From assembly GCF_001028705.1 (NCBI RefSeq), contig NZ_CP011770.1, forward strand, positions 1,739,501 to 1,803,500: 64,000 nt of DNA. Reading direction: 5' to 3'. This document shows positions 1 to 8,663 of the stretch, one piece after another (position 1 is the first letter of the stretch; each line of letters starts with the position of its first letter). The notes under the pieces are model-generated. The model had not been told where the DNA came from, made no database searches, and saw nothing but the letters and a program-made list of their open reading frames with translations. The position numbers and the translations under genes are program-made. Origin of the DNA: Croceicoccus naphthovorans (GTDB lineage Bacteria > Pseudomonadota > Alphaproteobacteria > Sphingomonadales > Sphingomonadaceae).

Positions 1-2
1 TG

Positions 3-686
3 TGGCGCGTTCAGACACCGCAGGCGTTCCGGTGCGACGCCATCCTCTCTGCCCACCGCGCATGGCCCGCTGATCGCGAGGCGACGGACGATGCCCAGAT
101 GCTCCGGGCGATGGGCGGCAGCGTGGCCATCGTTAAGGGAGACACCATGCTCGAAAAGCTGACCCACCCGGCGGACTTCGCCTTGGCAGAGGCGCGCTTC
201 GGCGGACCATCCATGCGGATCGGCAGCGGTTACGATGTCCACCGCCTCGCCCCCGGAGAGGGCGTGTGGCTCTGCGGCGTTCACATTCCGCACGACCGAT
301 CCCTGTCGGGCCACAGCGACGCCGACGTTGCGCTTCATGCTCTTACCGATGCGATCCTTGGCGCGGCGGCGCTGGGTGACATCGGGCAGCACTTCCCGCC
401 ATCCGACCCTCAGTGGAAGGGGGCCGAATCGCATTTGTTCCTGACCCATGCAGTCGAACTTGCGCGCGGGGCCGGTTACACAATCGGCAATGCCGACGTG
501 ACGATAATCTGCGAAGCGCCCAAGGTCGGCCCCCACCGTCAGGCCATGCAGGAACGGGTCGCGGGCCTGTTGGGCGTTGACATCTCTGCCGTATCGGTCA
601 AGGCGACGACCACAGAGCGATTGGGCTTTACCGGTCGCGGTGAAGGCATCGCGGCGCAGGCACAGGTCCTGCTCTGCCGGACGTGA
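3..686 (+). CDS. ispDF: Bifunctional IspD/IspF, 5'-truncated by window edge
   Basis: The open frame runs in from the window edge. Its first ~68 residues are the end of an IspD cytidylyltransferase domain (TPQAFR, then ATDDAQ and VKGD). From about residue 69 ([11 protein letters not shown]) there is a complete IspF domain, 2-C-methyl-D-erythritol 2,4-cyclodiphosphate synthase, with metal-binding DVH and the HSDADV motif. The enzyme acts twice in the non-mevalonate isoprenoid pathway, making CDP-methylerythritol and then cyclising the phosphorylated product. An internal ATG at 99 is not the real start because IspD homology continues upstream. Fused ispDF is common in alphaproteobacteria. The IspD N-terminus lies outside the window. 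Confidence 0.93.
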   Translation, partial: WRVQTPQAFRCDAILSAHRAWPADREATDDAQMLRAMGGSVAIVKGDTMLEKLTHPADFALAEARFGGPSMRIGSGYDVHRLAPGEGVWLCGVHIPHDRSLSGHSDADVALHALTDAILGAAALGDIGQHFPPSDPQWKGAESHLFLTHAVELARGAGYTIGNADVTIICEAPKVGPHRQAMQERVAGLLGVDISAVSVKATTTERLGFTGRGEGIAAQAQVLLCRT

Positions 687-758
687 CACTCTTGGTTGTG
701 AGTGGCGAAATCGCATAGGCCCCATAATTCTGCCACGAAACGCGGACAGACGAACTTC

Positions 759-1268
759 ATGGATTCCTTGCTTCCCCCCGATATTGTCGATTTGGCCCGT
801 CAGGTCATAGAGGCGCACAAGGCGCGCGGCACCACCGTCGCCATTGCCGAAAGCTGCACCGGCGGTCTTGTTGCTGCTGCGCTGACCGAAATTCCCGGAT
901 CGTCGGCGGTCGTCGACCGGGCCTTCGTGTCCTACTCGAACGACGCCAAGATGGAGATGCTGTCTGTCCCGCTCGACCTGATCGAGACGTTTGGCGCGGT
1001 ATCCGTGGCCGTTGCATGGTCGATGGCGAACGGCGCAATTAAGAATTCACAGGCCGATCTGGCCGTGGCGATCACCGGAATTGCCGGGCCGGATGGCGGA
1101 TCGGAGCTAAAGCCCGTCGGCACCGTCGTATTCGCGCGGGCTGAGCGTGAGCAGCCCGACGATCAAGAACCCTCTGCAGAACTGCGGAAGTTCGAATGCA
1201 AAGGTCGGCCCGAAGTGCGACACCAGGCCGCGTTGTGCGCGTTGGAACTGCTGCTGCCGCAAGACTGA
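759..1268 (+). CDS. CinA-family amidohydrolase (PncC-type, stand-alone C-terminal domain)
   Basis: The 169-aa protein is the C-terminal domain of CinA alone, a family that includes nicotinamide mononucleotide deamidases (PncC) of the pyridine nucleotide salvage cycle. Visible motifs are [10 protein letters not shown] near the N-terminus and [10 protein letters not shown] in the middle, both family hallmarks. I chose the ATG at 759 because homology begins at once ([11 protein letters not shown]); an in-frame GTG at 702 would add 19 unrelated residues. It follows ispDF by 72 nt in the same direction. A second stand-alone CinA gene lies at 42127-42618. Deamidase activity is inferred from family only. 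Confidence 0.85.
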   Translation: MDSLLPPDIVDLARQVIEAHKARGTTVAIAESCTGGLVAAALTEIPGSSAVVDRAFVSYSNDAKMEMLSVPLDLIETFGAVSVAVAWSMANGAIKNSQADLAVAITGIAGPDGGSELKPVGTVVFARAEREQPDDQEPSAELRKFECKGRPEVRHQAALCALELLLPQD

Positions 1269-1283
1269 GCCTGGGTTTGTCGG

Positions 1284-1727
1284 TCAGGCGGCGGGTTGGC
1301 CGTAAAGCTCGCCCGCCCGCGTTTCGAACGCGCCGACCATTTTGCGGAATGCGCGGTCGAGATAGGCCCCGGCCATCGTTTCGAACACCGCGCTGCGAAA
1401 CGTGAAATCGACGCAGAAGTCGATCCGGCAGCGTCCCGGGCCGAGCGGTTCGAAATGCCACGAATTTTCCAGATGGTTCAACGGCCCGTCGACATATTCG
1501 ACCACGATTCGCGTCGGGCGTTCCTTGTGCACCTTGCTCGTGAATTTTTCACGCAGCGCTTTGAAACCGACCATCATGTCGGCGACCATCTCAGTCTCGC
1601 TGTCGGAGCGGACGCGGGTCGCCACCACCCATGGCAGGAATTTCTGATACTTCGCGACATCGGCCACAAGGTCGAACATCTGTTCGGCGCTGTAAGGCAG
1701 TTCGCGCGACTCGCGAATATTGGGCAT
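1284..1727 (-). CDS. RatA/COQ10-type START-domain protein
   Basis: The 147-aa protein belongs to the polyketide cyclase/START-like family that includes yeast Coq10 and bacterial RatA. It opens with a beta-strand and helix typical of the fold (ESRELPYSAEQMFDLVADVAKY) followed by FLPW. Members bind hydrophobic ligands; Coq10 homologues chaperone ubiquinone, while RatA of E. coli was reported to inhibit 70S assembly. The start at 1727 is preferred over an upstream in-frame ATG because the family begins MP-x-I-x-E-x-R. It lies 13 nt downstream of lipA in the same direction, a common alphaproteobacterial pairing that suggests co-transcription. A ubiquinone role is more likely than a toxin role. 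Confidence 0.85.
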   Translation of the reverse strand: MPNIRESRELPYSAEQMFDLVADVAKYQKFLPWVVATRVRSDSETEMVADMMVGFKALREKFTSKVHKERPTRIVVEYVDGPLNHLENSWHFEPLGPGRCRIDFCVDFTFRSAVFETMAGAYLDRAFRKMVGAFETRAGELYGQPAA

Positions 1728-1740
1728 CAGTCGCGGAACC

Positions 1741-2703
1741 TCACTTGCCGGCGTTGGCTTTCGCCAGCTTCGCCTCTCGCGCTGCGCGCATTTCGGCAAA
1801 GTCGTCACCGGCGTGATAGCTCGACCGGGTCAGCGGGCTGGACGCGACCTGCAAAAAGCCCTTGGCCCGCGCGATAGAGCCCAGCGCATCGAACTGCTGC
1901 GGCGTCACGAAGTCGATGACTTTGTGGTGCTTCGGCGTAGGTTGCAGGTACTGACCCATCGTCAGGAAATCGATGTCGGCACTGCGCATGTCGTCCATCA
2001 CCTGATGGATTTCCAGACGCTGTTCGCCTAGCCCCAGCATGATCCCGCTCTTGGTGAAGATCGAAGGATCGAGGTTCTTCACCTCTTCCAGCAGGCGGAG
2101 CGACGCATAGTAACGCGCACCCGGACGGACCGTTGGGTACAGGCGCGGCACGGTTTCGAGGTTGTGGTTGTAAACGTCAGGACGTGCCTCGACGATCTGG
2201 GCCACGGCCCTTTTCATCTTGCCGCGAAAATCGGGGGTCAAGATCTCGATCGTGGTATTCGGTGCGCGCGCGCGCAGTTCCTGAATCACCTTCACGAAAT
2301 GCCCGGCCCCGCCATCGGGTAGGTCGTCACGGTCGACAGAGGTGATGACGATGTGCTCCAGACCCATCTCGGCAGCGGCGGTAGCGACGTTGACCGGCTC
2401 CATCGGGTCCAGCACGCGCGGCATCCCCGTCTTCACGTTGCAGAACCGGCAGGCGCGGGTGCAGACGTCGCCAAGGATCATCACCGTGGCGTGCTTTTTC
2501 GTCCAGCATTCACCGATGTTCGGGCATGCCGCCTCTTCGCAAACCGTGTTCAGCTTCAGGTCGCGCATCAGTCGGCGCGTCTCTGCATAACCCTTGCTGG
2601 TCGGCGCTTTCACGCGAATCCAATCGGGCTTGCGGCGGCGCTCTGCCTGCTCTGCCTTCTGCTGATCGGACTTCAGGTCTGCTGCTGCGGGGATCTCGTT
2701 CAT
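1741..2703 (-). CDS. lipA: Lipoyl synthase
   Basis: LipA inserts two sulfurs into octanoyl groups on E2 and H-protein lipoyl domains. The 320-aa protein shows the N-terminal auxiliary [4Fe-4S] cluster cysteines ([13 protein letters not shown]-x4-C-x5-C), the radical-SAM cluster C-x3-C-x2-C (CTRACRFC) and the C-terminal serine ligand region ([11 protein letters not shown]). The ATG at 2703 ([10 protein letters not shown]) is chosen; the upstream in-frame ATGs would place the protein's start close to the divergent carbonic anhydrase gene. The ratA-like gene follows. Length and motifs are complete, so it should be functional. Confidence 0.96.
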   Translation of the reverse strand: MNEIPAAADLKSDQQKAEQAERRRKPDWIRVKAPTSKGYAETRRLMRDLKLNTVCEEAACPNIGECWTKKHATVMILGDVCTRACRFCNVKTGMPRVLDPMEPVNVATAAAEMGLEHIVITSVDRDDLPDGGAGHFVKVIQELRARAPNTTIEILTPDFRGKMKRAVAQIVEARPDVYNHNLETVPRLYPTVRPGARYYASLRLLEEVKNLDPSIFTKSGIMLGLGEQRLEIHQVMDDMRSADIDFLTMGQYLQPTPKHHKVIDFVTPQQFDALGSIARAKGFLQVASSPLTRSSYHAGDDFAEMRAAREAKLAKANAGK

Positions 2704-2762
2704 AGGGGTCCACATAGGCCCCTCGCTTGCCAGTCGCAATGCTTGGCGGCAAAGGCATGATC

Positions 2763-3413
2763 ATGACCGATTCGAACAACGCATTCGCCGCCCTCAACGA
2801 AGGGTATCACCGTTTCCGGGAAAAGCTGTGGCATCCCCAGCGTGAACGCTGGCTTCAGTTGAAAGAAGGCCAGTCGCCAAAGGTAATGGTCATCTCCTGC
2901 TCCGACAGCCGCGTCGACCCGGCACAGGTATTCGACGTGGACCCCGGTGAGATTTTCGTTGTCCGCAACGTGGCTGCGATGGTGCCCCCTTTCGAAACGA
3001 CGCCCGGCCATCACGGCGTCTCCGCCGCACTGGAATTTGCGGTGCAGGTCCTGGAAGTGGAAGAGATCGTGGTGCTGGGCCACGGCATGTGCGGCGGCTG
3101 CAAGGCGGCGCTCAGCCGGTCGATGCAGGGTGCCGAACCGGGACGCGGCGGGTTCATCGCCGACTGGATCGAACTTCTCGACGACGCCCGCGATAAGGTC
3201 GCCTCGGCCCATGGTACAGAGGGCCGCGATGCCGAACGTGCGATGGAACAGGCCGCCGTGCAGGTCAGCATCGACAACTTGCGCACCTTCCCCTGCATCC
3301 AGAGCAAGGAAAAAACCGGCAAGATCAAGCTGCGCGGCGGGTTCTTTGCCATATCCGACGGTGTCCTGCACTGGCTGGACGAGGCTGACGGTACCTTCAG
3401 CCCCGCGGCCTGA
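2763..3413 (+). CDS. Beta-class carbonic anhydrase
   Basis: The protein hydrates CO2 to bicarbonate. The 216-aa sequence carries the beta-class zinc site: CSDSR near residue 43 (Cys, plus the Asp-Arg dyad) and HGMCGGC around residue 100 (His and Cys). ATG codons occur at 2739, 2757 and 2763. I choose 2763 because AAAGG at 2751-2755 lies about 7 nt upstream, a good ribosome-binding distance. The gene is divergent from lipA and is followed 11 nt later by an MFS transporter gene, so the two may be co-transcribed. Confidence 0.93.
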   Translation: MTDSNNAFAALNEGYHRFREKLWHPQRERWLQLKEGQSPKVMVISCSDSRVDPAQVFDVDPGEIFVVRNVAAMVPPFETTPGHHGVSAALEFAVQVLEVEEIVVLGHGMCGGCKAALSRSMQGAEPGRGGFIADWIELLDDARDKVASAHGTEGRDAERAMEQAAVQVSIDNLRTFPCIQSKEKTGKIKLRGGFFAISDGVLHWLDEADGTFSPAA

Positions 3414-3424
3414 GCCGGGGCGGA

Positions 3425-4708
3425 ATGGAAGACAGTATCGAGGCAACGGTCAGCGGCCCTGCCCCGCGGCACCCGCTGGCCTATCGCGATTACCGCCTGT
3501 TCTGGGTCGTCCGCTTCGCGGGCGTTATCGCCACGATGTCGATCGTCGTTGTACTGGGCTGGCAGGTTTATGACATAGCGCGCAGCGATTACGGGATGAG
3601 CCGAAGCGCGGCGGCGTTTCAGCTGGGCATTCTTGGCTTCGTGCAATTCGTGCCGCTGCTGTTGTTGACGCCGGTATCGGGCCTGATCGCCGACAGGTTC
3701 GACCGACGCAGAGTGGCAGCCATTGCCATCGGCGTCGATATGCTGGTGGCCACAGGGCTGGGTTTGGCGACGTATTACGAAGCGCTCAGCCTGCCGCTTC
3801 TATTCCTGTTCGCGGCGCTGCACGGCGTGGCGCGGATTTTCTTCGGCCCTGCGATGAGCTCGCTGGCCCCGAACCTGGTCCCCGCGCCGGTCATTCCGCG
3901 CGCCATCGCGGTCAATTCGCTGGCATGGCAATTCGCCTCGATCCTCGGCCCTGCCGTGGGCGGATTGCTCTATGCCGTATTCCCCAGCCTGCCCTATATC
4001 GTGGCGGTCGGGTTGATGGCGCTTTCGGTCCTGCTCGTATCGCTGATCCGGCCCGTGCGGCGACCCGATGTCGACCGCAAGGCGCATCCGTGGCGGCAAA
4101 TTCGCGAGGGGTTCAGTTTCGTCTGGAAAGATCGCTTCCTCTTGGGCGCGATCTCTCTCGACCTGTTTGCCGTTCTGCTCGGCGGCGTGACGGCGCTTTT
4201 GCCGGTGTTTGCGCGCGATATTCTGGAGGTCGGGCCGGTCGGCCTCGGCTGGATGCGTGCAGCCCCCGGTATCGGCGCGGGCCTTGTCGCGCTTTGGCTA
4301 GCGGTAAAGCCGCTGGAAAAGAACGTCGGGGTGAAGATGTTGATCGCGGTCGGCGTCTATGGCCTTGCCACCGCCGCCTTCGGGTTTTCGAGGGAGCTGA
4401 TCCTTAGCCTTTGCGTGCTGATCGTGCTGGGCGCGGCCGACATGATTTCAGTCTTCGTGCGAACCTCGTTGATCCAGTTGAACACGCCCGATGCCATGCG
4501 CGGGCGGGTGTCGTCGATCTCCGGCCTTGCCATTTCCGCTTCGAATGAACTGGGCGAATTGCAGTCCGGCATCGCCGCCGCGCTACTCGGCGCGACGGGA
4601 GCGGTTGTTTTCGGCGGCGCGGGCGCGATATTGGTGACCGTGATATGGGCGTTCTGGTTCCCCGAACTGAAGAATGCCCGGACATTCGCACCCGTTTATC
4701 GGGAGTGA
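3425..4708 (+). CDS. MFS transporter (EntS-like)
   Basis: The 427-aa, highly hydrophobic protein has about 12 predicted membrane segments and the MFS signature between TM2 and TM3 (GLIADRFDRRRV). Overall it resembles the MFS_3/EntS group of drug or siderophore exporters, with the first segment starting after a short cytoplasmic N-terminus (AYRDYRLFWVVRF). The substrate cannot be told from sequence. It lies 11 nt after the carbonic anhydrase gene. Confidence 0.88.
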   Translation: MEDSIEATVSGPAPRHPLAYRDYRLFWVVRFAGVIATMSIVVVLGWQVYDIARSDYGMSRSAAAFQLGILGFVQFVPLLLLTPVSGLIADRFDRRRVAAIAIGVDMLVATGLGLATYYEALSLPLLFLFAALHGVARIFFGPAMSSLAPNLVPAPVIPRAIAVNSLAWQFASILGPAVGGLLYAVFPSLPYIVAVGLMALSVLLVSLIRPVRRPDVDRKAHPWRQIREGFSFVWKDRFLLGAISLDLFAVLLGGVTALLPVFARDILEVGPVGLGWMRAAPGIGAGLVALWLAVKPLEKNVGVKMLIAVGVYGLATAAFGFSRELILSLCVLIVLGAADMISVFVRTSLIQLNTPDAMRGRVSSISGLAISASNELGELQSGIAAALLGATGAVVFGGAGAILVTVIWAFWFPELKNARTFAPVYRE

Positions 4709-4747
4709 TCAGGACCTGGCTGTGCCAGCATAGAGGAGCCCGCGACC

Positions 4748-5665
4748 ATGAAGGCTGACAACGTACTCGCCACCATCGGCAACACCCCGCACATTCGCCT
4801 GTCGCGGCTCTTTCCCGACCACGAAGTCTGGATCAAGTCGGAACGGTCGAACCCCGGTGGTTCGATCAAGGATCGCATCGCGCTGGCCATGGTCGAGCAG
4901 GCGGAGGCCGACGGCGAGCTGACGCCGGGCGGCACCATCGTCGAACCGACGTCGGGCAATACCGGTATCGGGCTGGCCATGGTCGCCGCGGTCAAGGGCT
5001 ACAAGCTGATCCTTGTCATGCCCGAATCGATGTCGATCGAACGGCGGCGGTTGATGCTGGCCTATGGCGCCACGTTCGATCTGACCCCGCGCGAACTGGG
5101 TATGAAGGGCGCCCTCGCCCGCGCTCAGGAAATCGTGGCCGAAACGTCCAACAGCTGGATGCCGCAACAATTCGAAAATCCCGCCAACGTCGCGGTGCAC
5201 GTAAAAACGACCGCGCAGGAAATCATCGCCGACTTTGCCGACACGCCCATCGACGTGATGATCACCGGCGTCGGCACCGGCGGCCACCTGACCGGTTGTG
5301 CCGAGGCGCTGAAGGAAAAGTGGAGCGGGATGAAGGCCTATGCGGTGGAGCCCGAGCTTTCGCCGGTAATCAGCGGCGGGCAGCCCGGCCCGCACCCGAT
5401 TCAGGGCATCGGCGCAGGGTTCATCCCGGAAAACCTGCACACCCGGTCCATAGACGGGGCCATTCAGGTCTCTGCCGAAGATGCCAAGGACATGGCCCGA
5501 AAATGCGCCACGACCGAAGGGTTGCTGGTCGGCATCAGTTCGGGCGCGACCTTGGCGGCCATCGCGAAAAAGCTGCCCGACCTGGACGCCGGATCGCGGG
5601 TGCTCGGCTTCAACTACGACACCGGAGAGCGTTATCTCTCGGTCCCCGATTTTCTGCCGGAATAA
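4748..5665 (+). CDS. cysK: Cysteine synthase A (O-acetylserine sulfhydrylase)
   Basis: CysK makes L-cysteine from O-acetylserine and sulfide using pyridoxal phosphate. The 305-aa protein has the PLP lysine in NPGGSIKDR, the substrate loop TSGNTG, the phosphate-binding GTGTGG-type loop (GVGTGGH) and the C-terminal SSGA segment. GAGGAG about 9 nt before the ATG is a strong ribosome-binding site. The gene stands alone between the MFS gene and a convergent acyl-CoA dehydrogenase gene, with a large hairpin just after its stop codon. Confidence 0.95.
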   Translation: MKADNVLATIGNTPHIRLSRLFPDHEVWIKSERSNPGGSIKDRIALAMVEQAEADGELTPGGTIVEPTSGNTGIGLAMVAAVKGYKLILVMPESMSIERRRLMLAYGATFDLTPRELGMKGALARAQEIVAETSNSWMPQQFENPANVAVHVKTTAQEIIADFADTPIDVMITGVGTGGHLTGCAEALKEKWSGMKAYAVEPELSPVISGGQPGPHPIQGIGAGFIPENLHTRSIDGAIQVSAEDAKDMARKCATTEGLLVGISSGATLAAIAKKLPDLDAGSRVLGFNYDTGERYLSVPDFLPE

Positions 5666-5679
5666 GCGCCAAAACGCAG

Positions 5680-5715
5680 ATCGCGATCGACCGGAAGGGG
5701 CCGGTCGACCGCGAT
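5680..5715. terminator. Long hairpin between convergent genes
   Basis: Two 15-nt arms, 5680-5694 and 5701-5715, pair with a single mismatch around a 6-nt loop. The hairpin starts 15 nt after the cysK stop and ends 22 nt before the end of the acyl-CoA dehydrogenase gene. Neither strand has a following T-run, so it is not a canonical intrinsic terminator. It may act as a bidirectional transcript 3'-end or stability element. Confidence 0.55.
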
Positions 5716-5737
5716 GCTGCTCCGAAGGGTTGGCCGA

Positions 5738-7543
5738 TCAACCTGCGCGCAGGAAGCTATCGGCGGGCATGGCCATGATCGTGTCTGCCCCAGCCTGAAG
5801 TTTGCGCCGAAGCGCACCGGCATCGGGCAAAAGGCCCAGAGCGAAATGTTTCGCGGTCAGCAACTTGGCCTCCATGAACGCGGCGTCCTCTGCCCCCTCG
5901 TCCAGCGCCTTTGCCGCCGCGACGGCAGAGCGCAGCCACATCCATCCGATCGACACCAGCCCCAGCATTTCCATGTAGAAATAGGCAGCGGAGCCGACGT
6001 TGTTCGGATTGGCAGGGCCATTCTGCATCAGCCACATTGAAGCGGCTTTCAATTCGCCATTCGCCTTGCCCAGCGCGGTTGCGATCTCGGCCAGACGCTC
6101 GTCGCCCGAAGCCTTTTCGACGTCCGCATCGACCTCCGCGAATAAGGCCTGAATAGCGCGACCGCCGTGCATCGGCAGCTTCCGCCCGACAAGGTCCATT
6201 GCCTGAACGCCGTTGGCACCTTCGTAGATGCGCGTGATCCGGGCATCGCGAACGAACTGGGCCATGCCGTTTTCTTCGATATAGCCGTGCCCGCCCCAGA
6301 CCTGCTGCATATCGTTGGCGACGTTCGATCCGATGTCGGTGCCGATGCCTTTGACCACCGGGGTCAACAACTGGACCATGTCGTCCGCCTTCTGGCGCGC
6401 GGCTTCGTCGTCGCTGCCCTCGGCAATGTCGATCTGCATACAGGTCCACAGCGCCAGCGCGCGCATCCCTTCAGTCCAAGCGCGACCGTCCATCAACATA
6501 CGGCGCACGTCGGGGTGCACTACCAGCAGGTCGGCGCTTTCGCTCGGATCCTTGGCCCCGGTCAGCGAACGACCCTGACGACGATCCAGCGCATAGGCAG
6601 CGCCGTTCTGATAGGCATTTTCCGCCTGCGACAGCCCTTGCAGTCCAACCCAGAGCCGGGCCGCGTTCATCATGATGAACATTGCGGCAAGGCCCTTGTT
6701 CTCGTCACCGACAAGCCAGCCCGTCGCGCCCTCATAGTTCATCGAACAGGTCGGATTGGCGTGGATGCCCATCTTCTCTTCGATAGACCCGCAGGAGAAG
6801 CTGTTGCGCTCCCCCGGATTGCCATCGGCATCGGGGATGAACTTCGGTACGACGAACATCGAGATGCCCTTGGTCCCCTTCGGCGCATCGGGCGTGCGGG
6901 CCAGGACGAGGTGGATGATGTTTTCGGTCAGATCATGCTCGCCCGACGAAATAAATATCTTCGACCCGGTGATCGCGAAACTGCCGTCGCCGTTCGGTTC
7001 GGCGCGGGTGCGCAGCAGGCCAAGGTCGGTGCCCGCGTGCGGCTCGGTCAGATTCATCGTGCCCGACCACTCACCGCTGATCATCTTTGGCACATAAAGC
7101 GCCTGCATCTCTTCGCTGCCGCGCGCCATGATCGCCTCTACGGCACCGGCGGTCAGGCCCGAAGTCATGGCAAAAGCCATGTTGGCCGAGGTGAAGTATT
7201 CCTCCACCGCCATGCCCAGCACGCCCGGCATGCCCTGCCCGCCATGCTTCAGCGGCAGCGAAAGGGTCAGCCAGCCCGCCTCGCGTACGCGGTCGTACAC
7301 GTCCTTCAGCCCATCGGGGCACGTCACCGTTCCGTCGGGATTGCGGGTGCAGCCCTGACGGTCCGACGGCAGGTTGGTCGGCGCGACGACCTCGGCAAAG
7401 AACTTGCCCGCTTCTTCAAGGATCGGCGCGATCATGTCGGCGTCGAAATCCTCGAACCCGGGGGTGCCAGCCAGTGCGGGCAGATCGAGCACGTTTTCGA
7501 GCACGAACCGCGTGTCGCGGACGGGGGCGGTGTAAGTCGGCAT
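5738..7543 (-). CDS. Acyl-CoA dehydrogenase, long DmdC/FadE-like type
   Basis: The 601-aa flavoprotein oxidises acyl-CoA thioesters to enoyl-CoA. It has the long form with an extra C-terminal domain, as in DmdC-like and several FadE-like enzymes. Visible features are the FAD/substrate region TMNLTEPHAGTDLG, the ITGSKIFISSGEHD block and IYEGANGVQAMDLV, whose Glu occupies the usual catalytic-base site. It begins 1 nt after a LiuR-like MerR gene, so the two form an operon. The regulator family suggests branched-chain or fatty acid catabolism; the exact substrate is unknown. Confidence 0.92.
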   Translation of the reverse strand: MPTYTAPVRDTRFVLENVLDLPALAGTPGFEDFDADMIAPILEEAGKFFAEVVAPTNLPSDRQGCTRNPDGTVTCPDGLKDVYDRVREAGWLTLSLPLKHGGQGMPGVLGMAVEEYFTSANMAFAMTSGLTAGAVEAIMARGSEEMQALYVPKMISGEWSGTMNLTEPHAGTDLGLLRTRAEPNGDGSFAITGSKIFISSGEHDLTENIIHLVLARTPDAPKGTKGISMFVVPKFIPDADGNPGERNSFSCGSIEEKMGIHANPTCSMNYEGATGWLVGDENKGLAAMFIMMNAARLWVGLQGLSQAENAYQNGAAYALDRRQGRSLTGAKDPSESADLLVVHPDVRRMLMDGRAWTEGMRALALWTCMQIDIAEGSDDEAARQKADDMVQLLTPVVKGIGTDIGSNVANDMQQVWGGHGYIEENGMAQFVRDARITRIYEGANGVQAMDLVGRKLPMHGGRAIQALFAEVDADVEKASGDERLAEIATALGKANGELKAASMWLMQNGPANPNNVGSAAYFYMEMLGLVSIGWMWLRSAVAAAKALDEGAEDAAFMEAKLLTAKHFALGLLPDAGALRRKLQAGADTIMAMPADSFLRAG

Positions 7544-7544
7544 T

Positions 7545-7961
7545 TCAGTCCTCTTCGGTTTTCGGGGTCATCTTGCTCTCGACTTCGTCAATGAAGTCGT
7601 CGAGCACCTGGATGGCCCAGTCGATATCGTCGCGCTGCCGTTGCAGCTTGCTGCGTTGTTCGCGGCATCGTTCCACGGTGATCTGGCGCTGGGTGCGGCG
7701 TCCGTCGCCGATGTCGTACAGGTCAAGCATCTCGCCCGCCTCGTTCAGCGAAAATCCCACGCTCTTGGCCCGCTCGAGCCAGTGCAGGCGCGCCCGGTCT
7801 CGGGCGGAATAAATGCGCTGCGTGCCCTTACGCTCTGGTGAGAGCAGGCCCTTTTCCTCGTAAAAACGTAGGGCGCGAGCTGTCACGCCAAACTCTGAAG
7901 AGAGATCGGCGATCGTCCAGGTTCTCGAATCGTCAGGCGTGTTTTTCGGGGCGCTGGCCAT
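7545..7961 (-). CDS. MerR-family regulator, LiuR-like
   Basis: The 138-aa protein has an N-terminal MerR winged HTH (WTIADLSSEFGVTARALRFY, then EEKGLLSP) and a C-terminal coiled coil rich in Q/R/E (about residues 88-125). It lacks metal-binding cysteines, which fits the LiuR/fatty-acid type rather than metal sensors. LiuR controls leucine/isovalerate and fatty-acid degradation genes in proteobacteria. The gene lies directly upstream of an acyl-CoA dehydrogenase, and a near-perfect palindrome lies 20 nt before its start codon, consistent with autoregulation. Confidence 0.85.
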   Translation of the reverse strand: MASAPKNTPDDSRTWTIADLSSEFGVTARALRFYEEKGLLSPERKGTQRIYSARDRARLHWLERAKSVGFSLNEAGEMLDLYDIGDGRRTQRQITVERCREQRSKLQRQRDDIDWAIQVLDDFIDEVESKMTPKTEED

Positions 7962-7980
7962 GCATCCTATCTAGCTGACG

Positions 7981-7996
7981 TTTACGTTAACGTCAA
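7981..7996. promoter_or_regulatory. LiuR-like palindromic operator
   Basis: TTTACGTTAACGTCAA is a 16-bp palindrome with one mismatched pair and a perfect 10-bp core ACGTTAACGT. It sits 20 bp upstream of the MerR gene start, and its right end overlaps the stop codon of hisI (7993-7995). It resembles the ACGT-rich motif described for LiuR-type MerR regulators. Binding is inferred. Confidence 0.6.
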
Positions 7997-8355
7997 CCTA
8001 TCATTTCAAGCCCATCATCGGTCAGCCTGCGATAGAAACAAGTCGGCGCATTGGTGTGACAGGCTGGCCCCGCCGGATCGCAGACCAACACCAGACAGTC
8101 CTGATCGCAGTCGACCAGAATGTCCTTCACGGTCAGGACGTGCCCGGATGTCTCGCCTTTCTTCCACAGGCTCTGGCGTGAGCGGGACCAAAAGTATGCA
8201 AATCCGGTCTCCCTTGTCTTGGCAAGGGCGTCGACATTCATAAAAGCCACCATCAGGACATCGCGGGTTCCAGCGTCTAGACAGACGGCGGTCAGCAGGC
8301 CCTTCTCATCGAATTTCGGGCGAAATTCAGTGGTTGTCTCGATCGTATCGGTCAT
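7993..8355 (-). CDS. hisI: Phosphoribosyl-AMP cyclohydrolase
   Basis: HisI opens the purine ring of phosphoribosyl-AMP in histidine biosynthesis. The 120-aa protein is the monofunctional form without a HisE domain. It shows the SRSRQSLWKKGETSGH block, the metal-binding DCDQDCL motif and the later zinc-ligand Cys in GPACHT. Its stop codon overlaps the operator of the downstream MerR-acyl-CoA dehydrogenase unit. No other his gene is near. Confidence 0.95.
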   Translation of the reverse strand: MTDTIETTTEFRPKFDEKGLLTAVCLDAGTRDVLMVAFMNVDALAKTRETGFAYFWSRSRQSLWKKGETSGHVLTVKDILVDCDQDCLVLVCDPAGPACHTNAPTCFYRRLTDDGLEMIG

Positions 8356-8663
8356 CGTCCTGACTTTCCAAAATAGCTGCTACGGGTGGAGCCACGATAA
8401 GGATGTTGCACGTTAGGCACAGTGTTGCACAATTTCTATGCGCAATTCGCCGCGACCCTTTCCTGACGACGGCTGTTGAGGCACAAACCCGTCACGGCTT
8501 GAGGGAGCCGAGGAGCCTAACAAGGCTTGGCGTTGTCGCAGACATTGTCTGACGCGGTCGACGTTCAGGGATCGGTGGCGCCGGGGGGCGTCGCTTATCA
8601 AGAGGGGGATCGGGTGGCCGCTCGGGATTGACGGGTCCCTGTAGCGCCATTTGCCCGGTCAAG
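8356..8663. other. Non-coding stretch between hisI and comF
   Basis: About 310 nt with no open frame that resembles a protein. It holds the hisI promoter side (minus strand) and the comF 3' flank. GTTGCAC occurs twice about 29 nt apart near 8404-8440. I see no tRNA, riboswitch or clear terminator. Just inside comF (8672-8699) the minus strand can form a 7-bp GC stem with an inner GGCC/GGCC stem and a GCAA tetraloop, but no T-run follows. Confidence 0.5.

Noticed and set aside
6167..7594. 475-codon open frame opposite the acyl-CoA dehydrogenase
   Set aside because: It is the shadow of the real gene, which has full-length family similarity.
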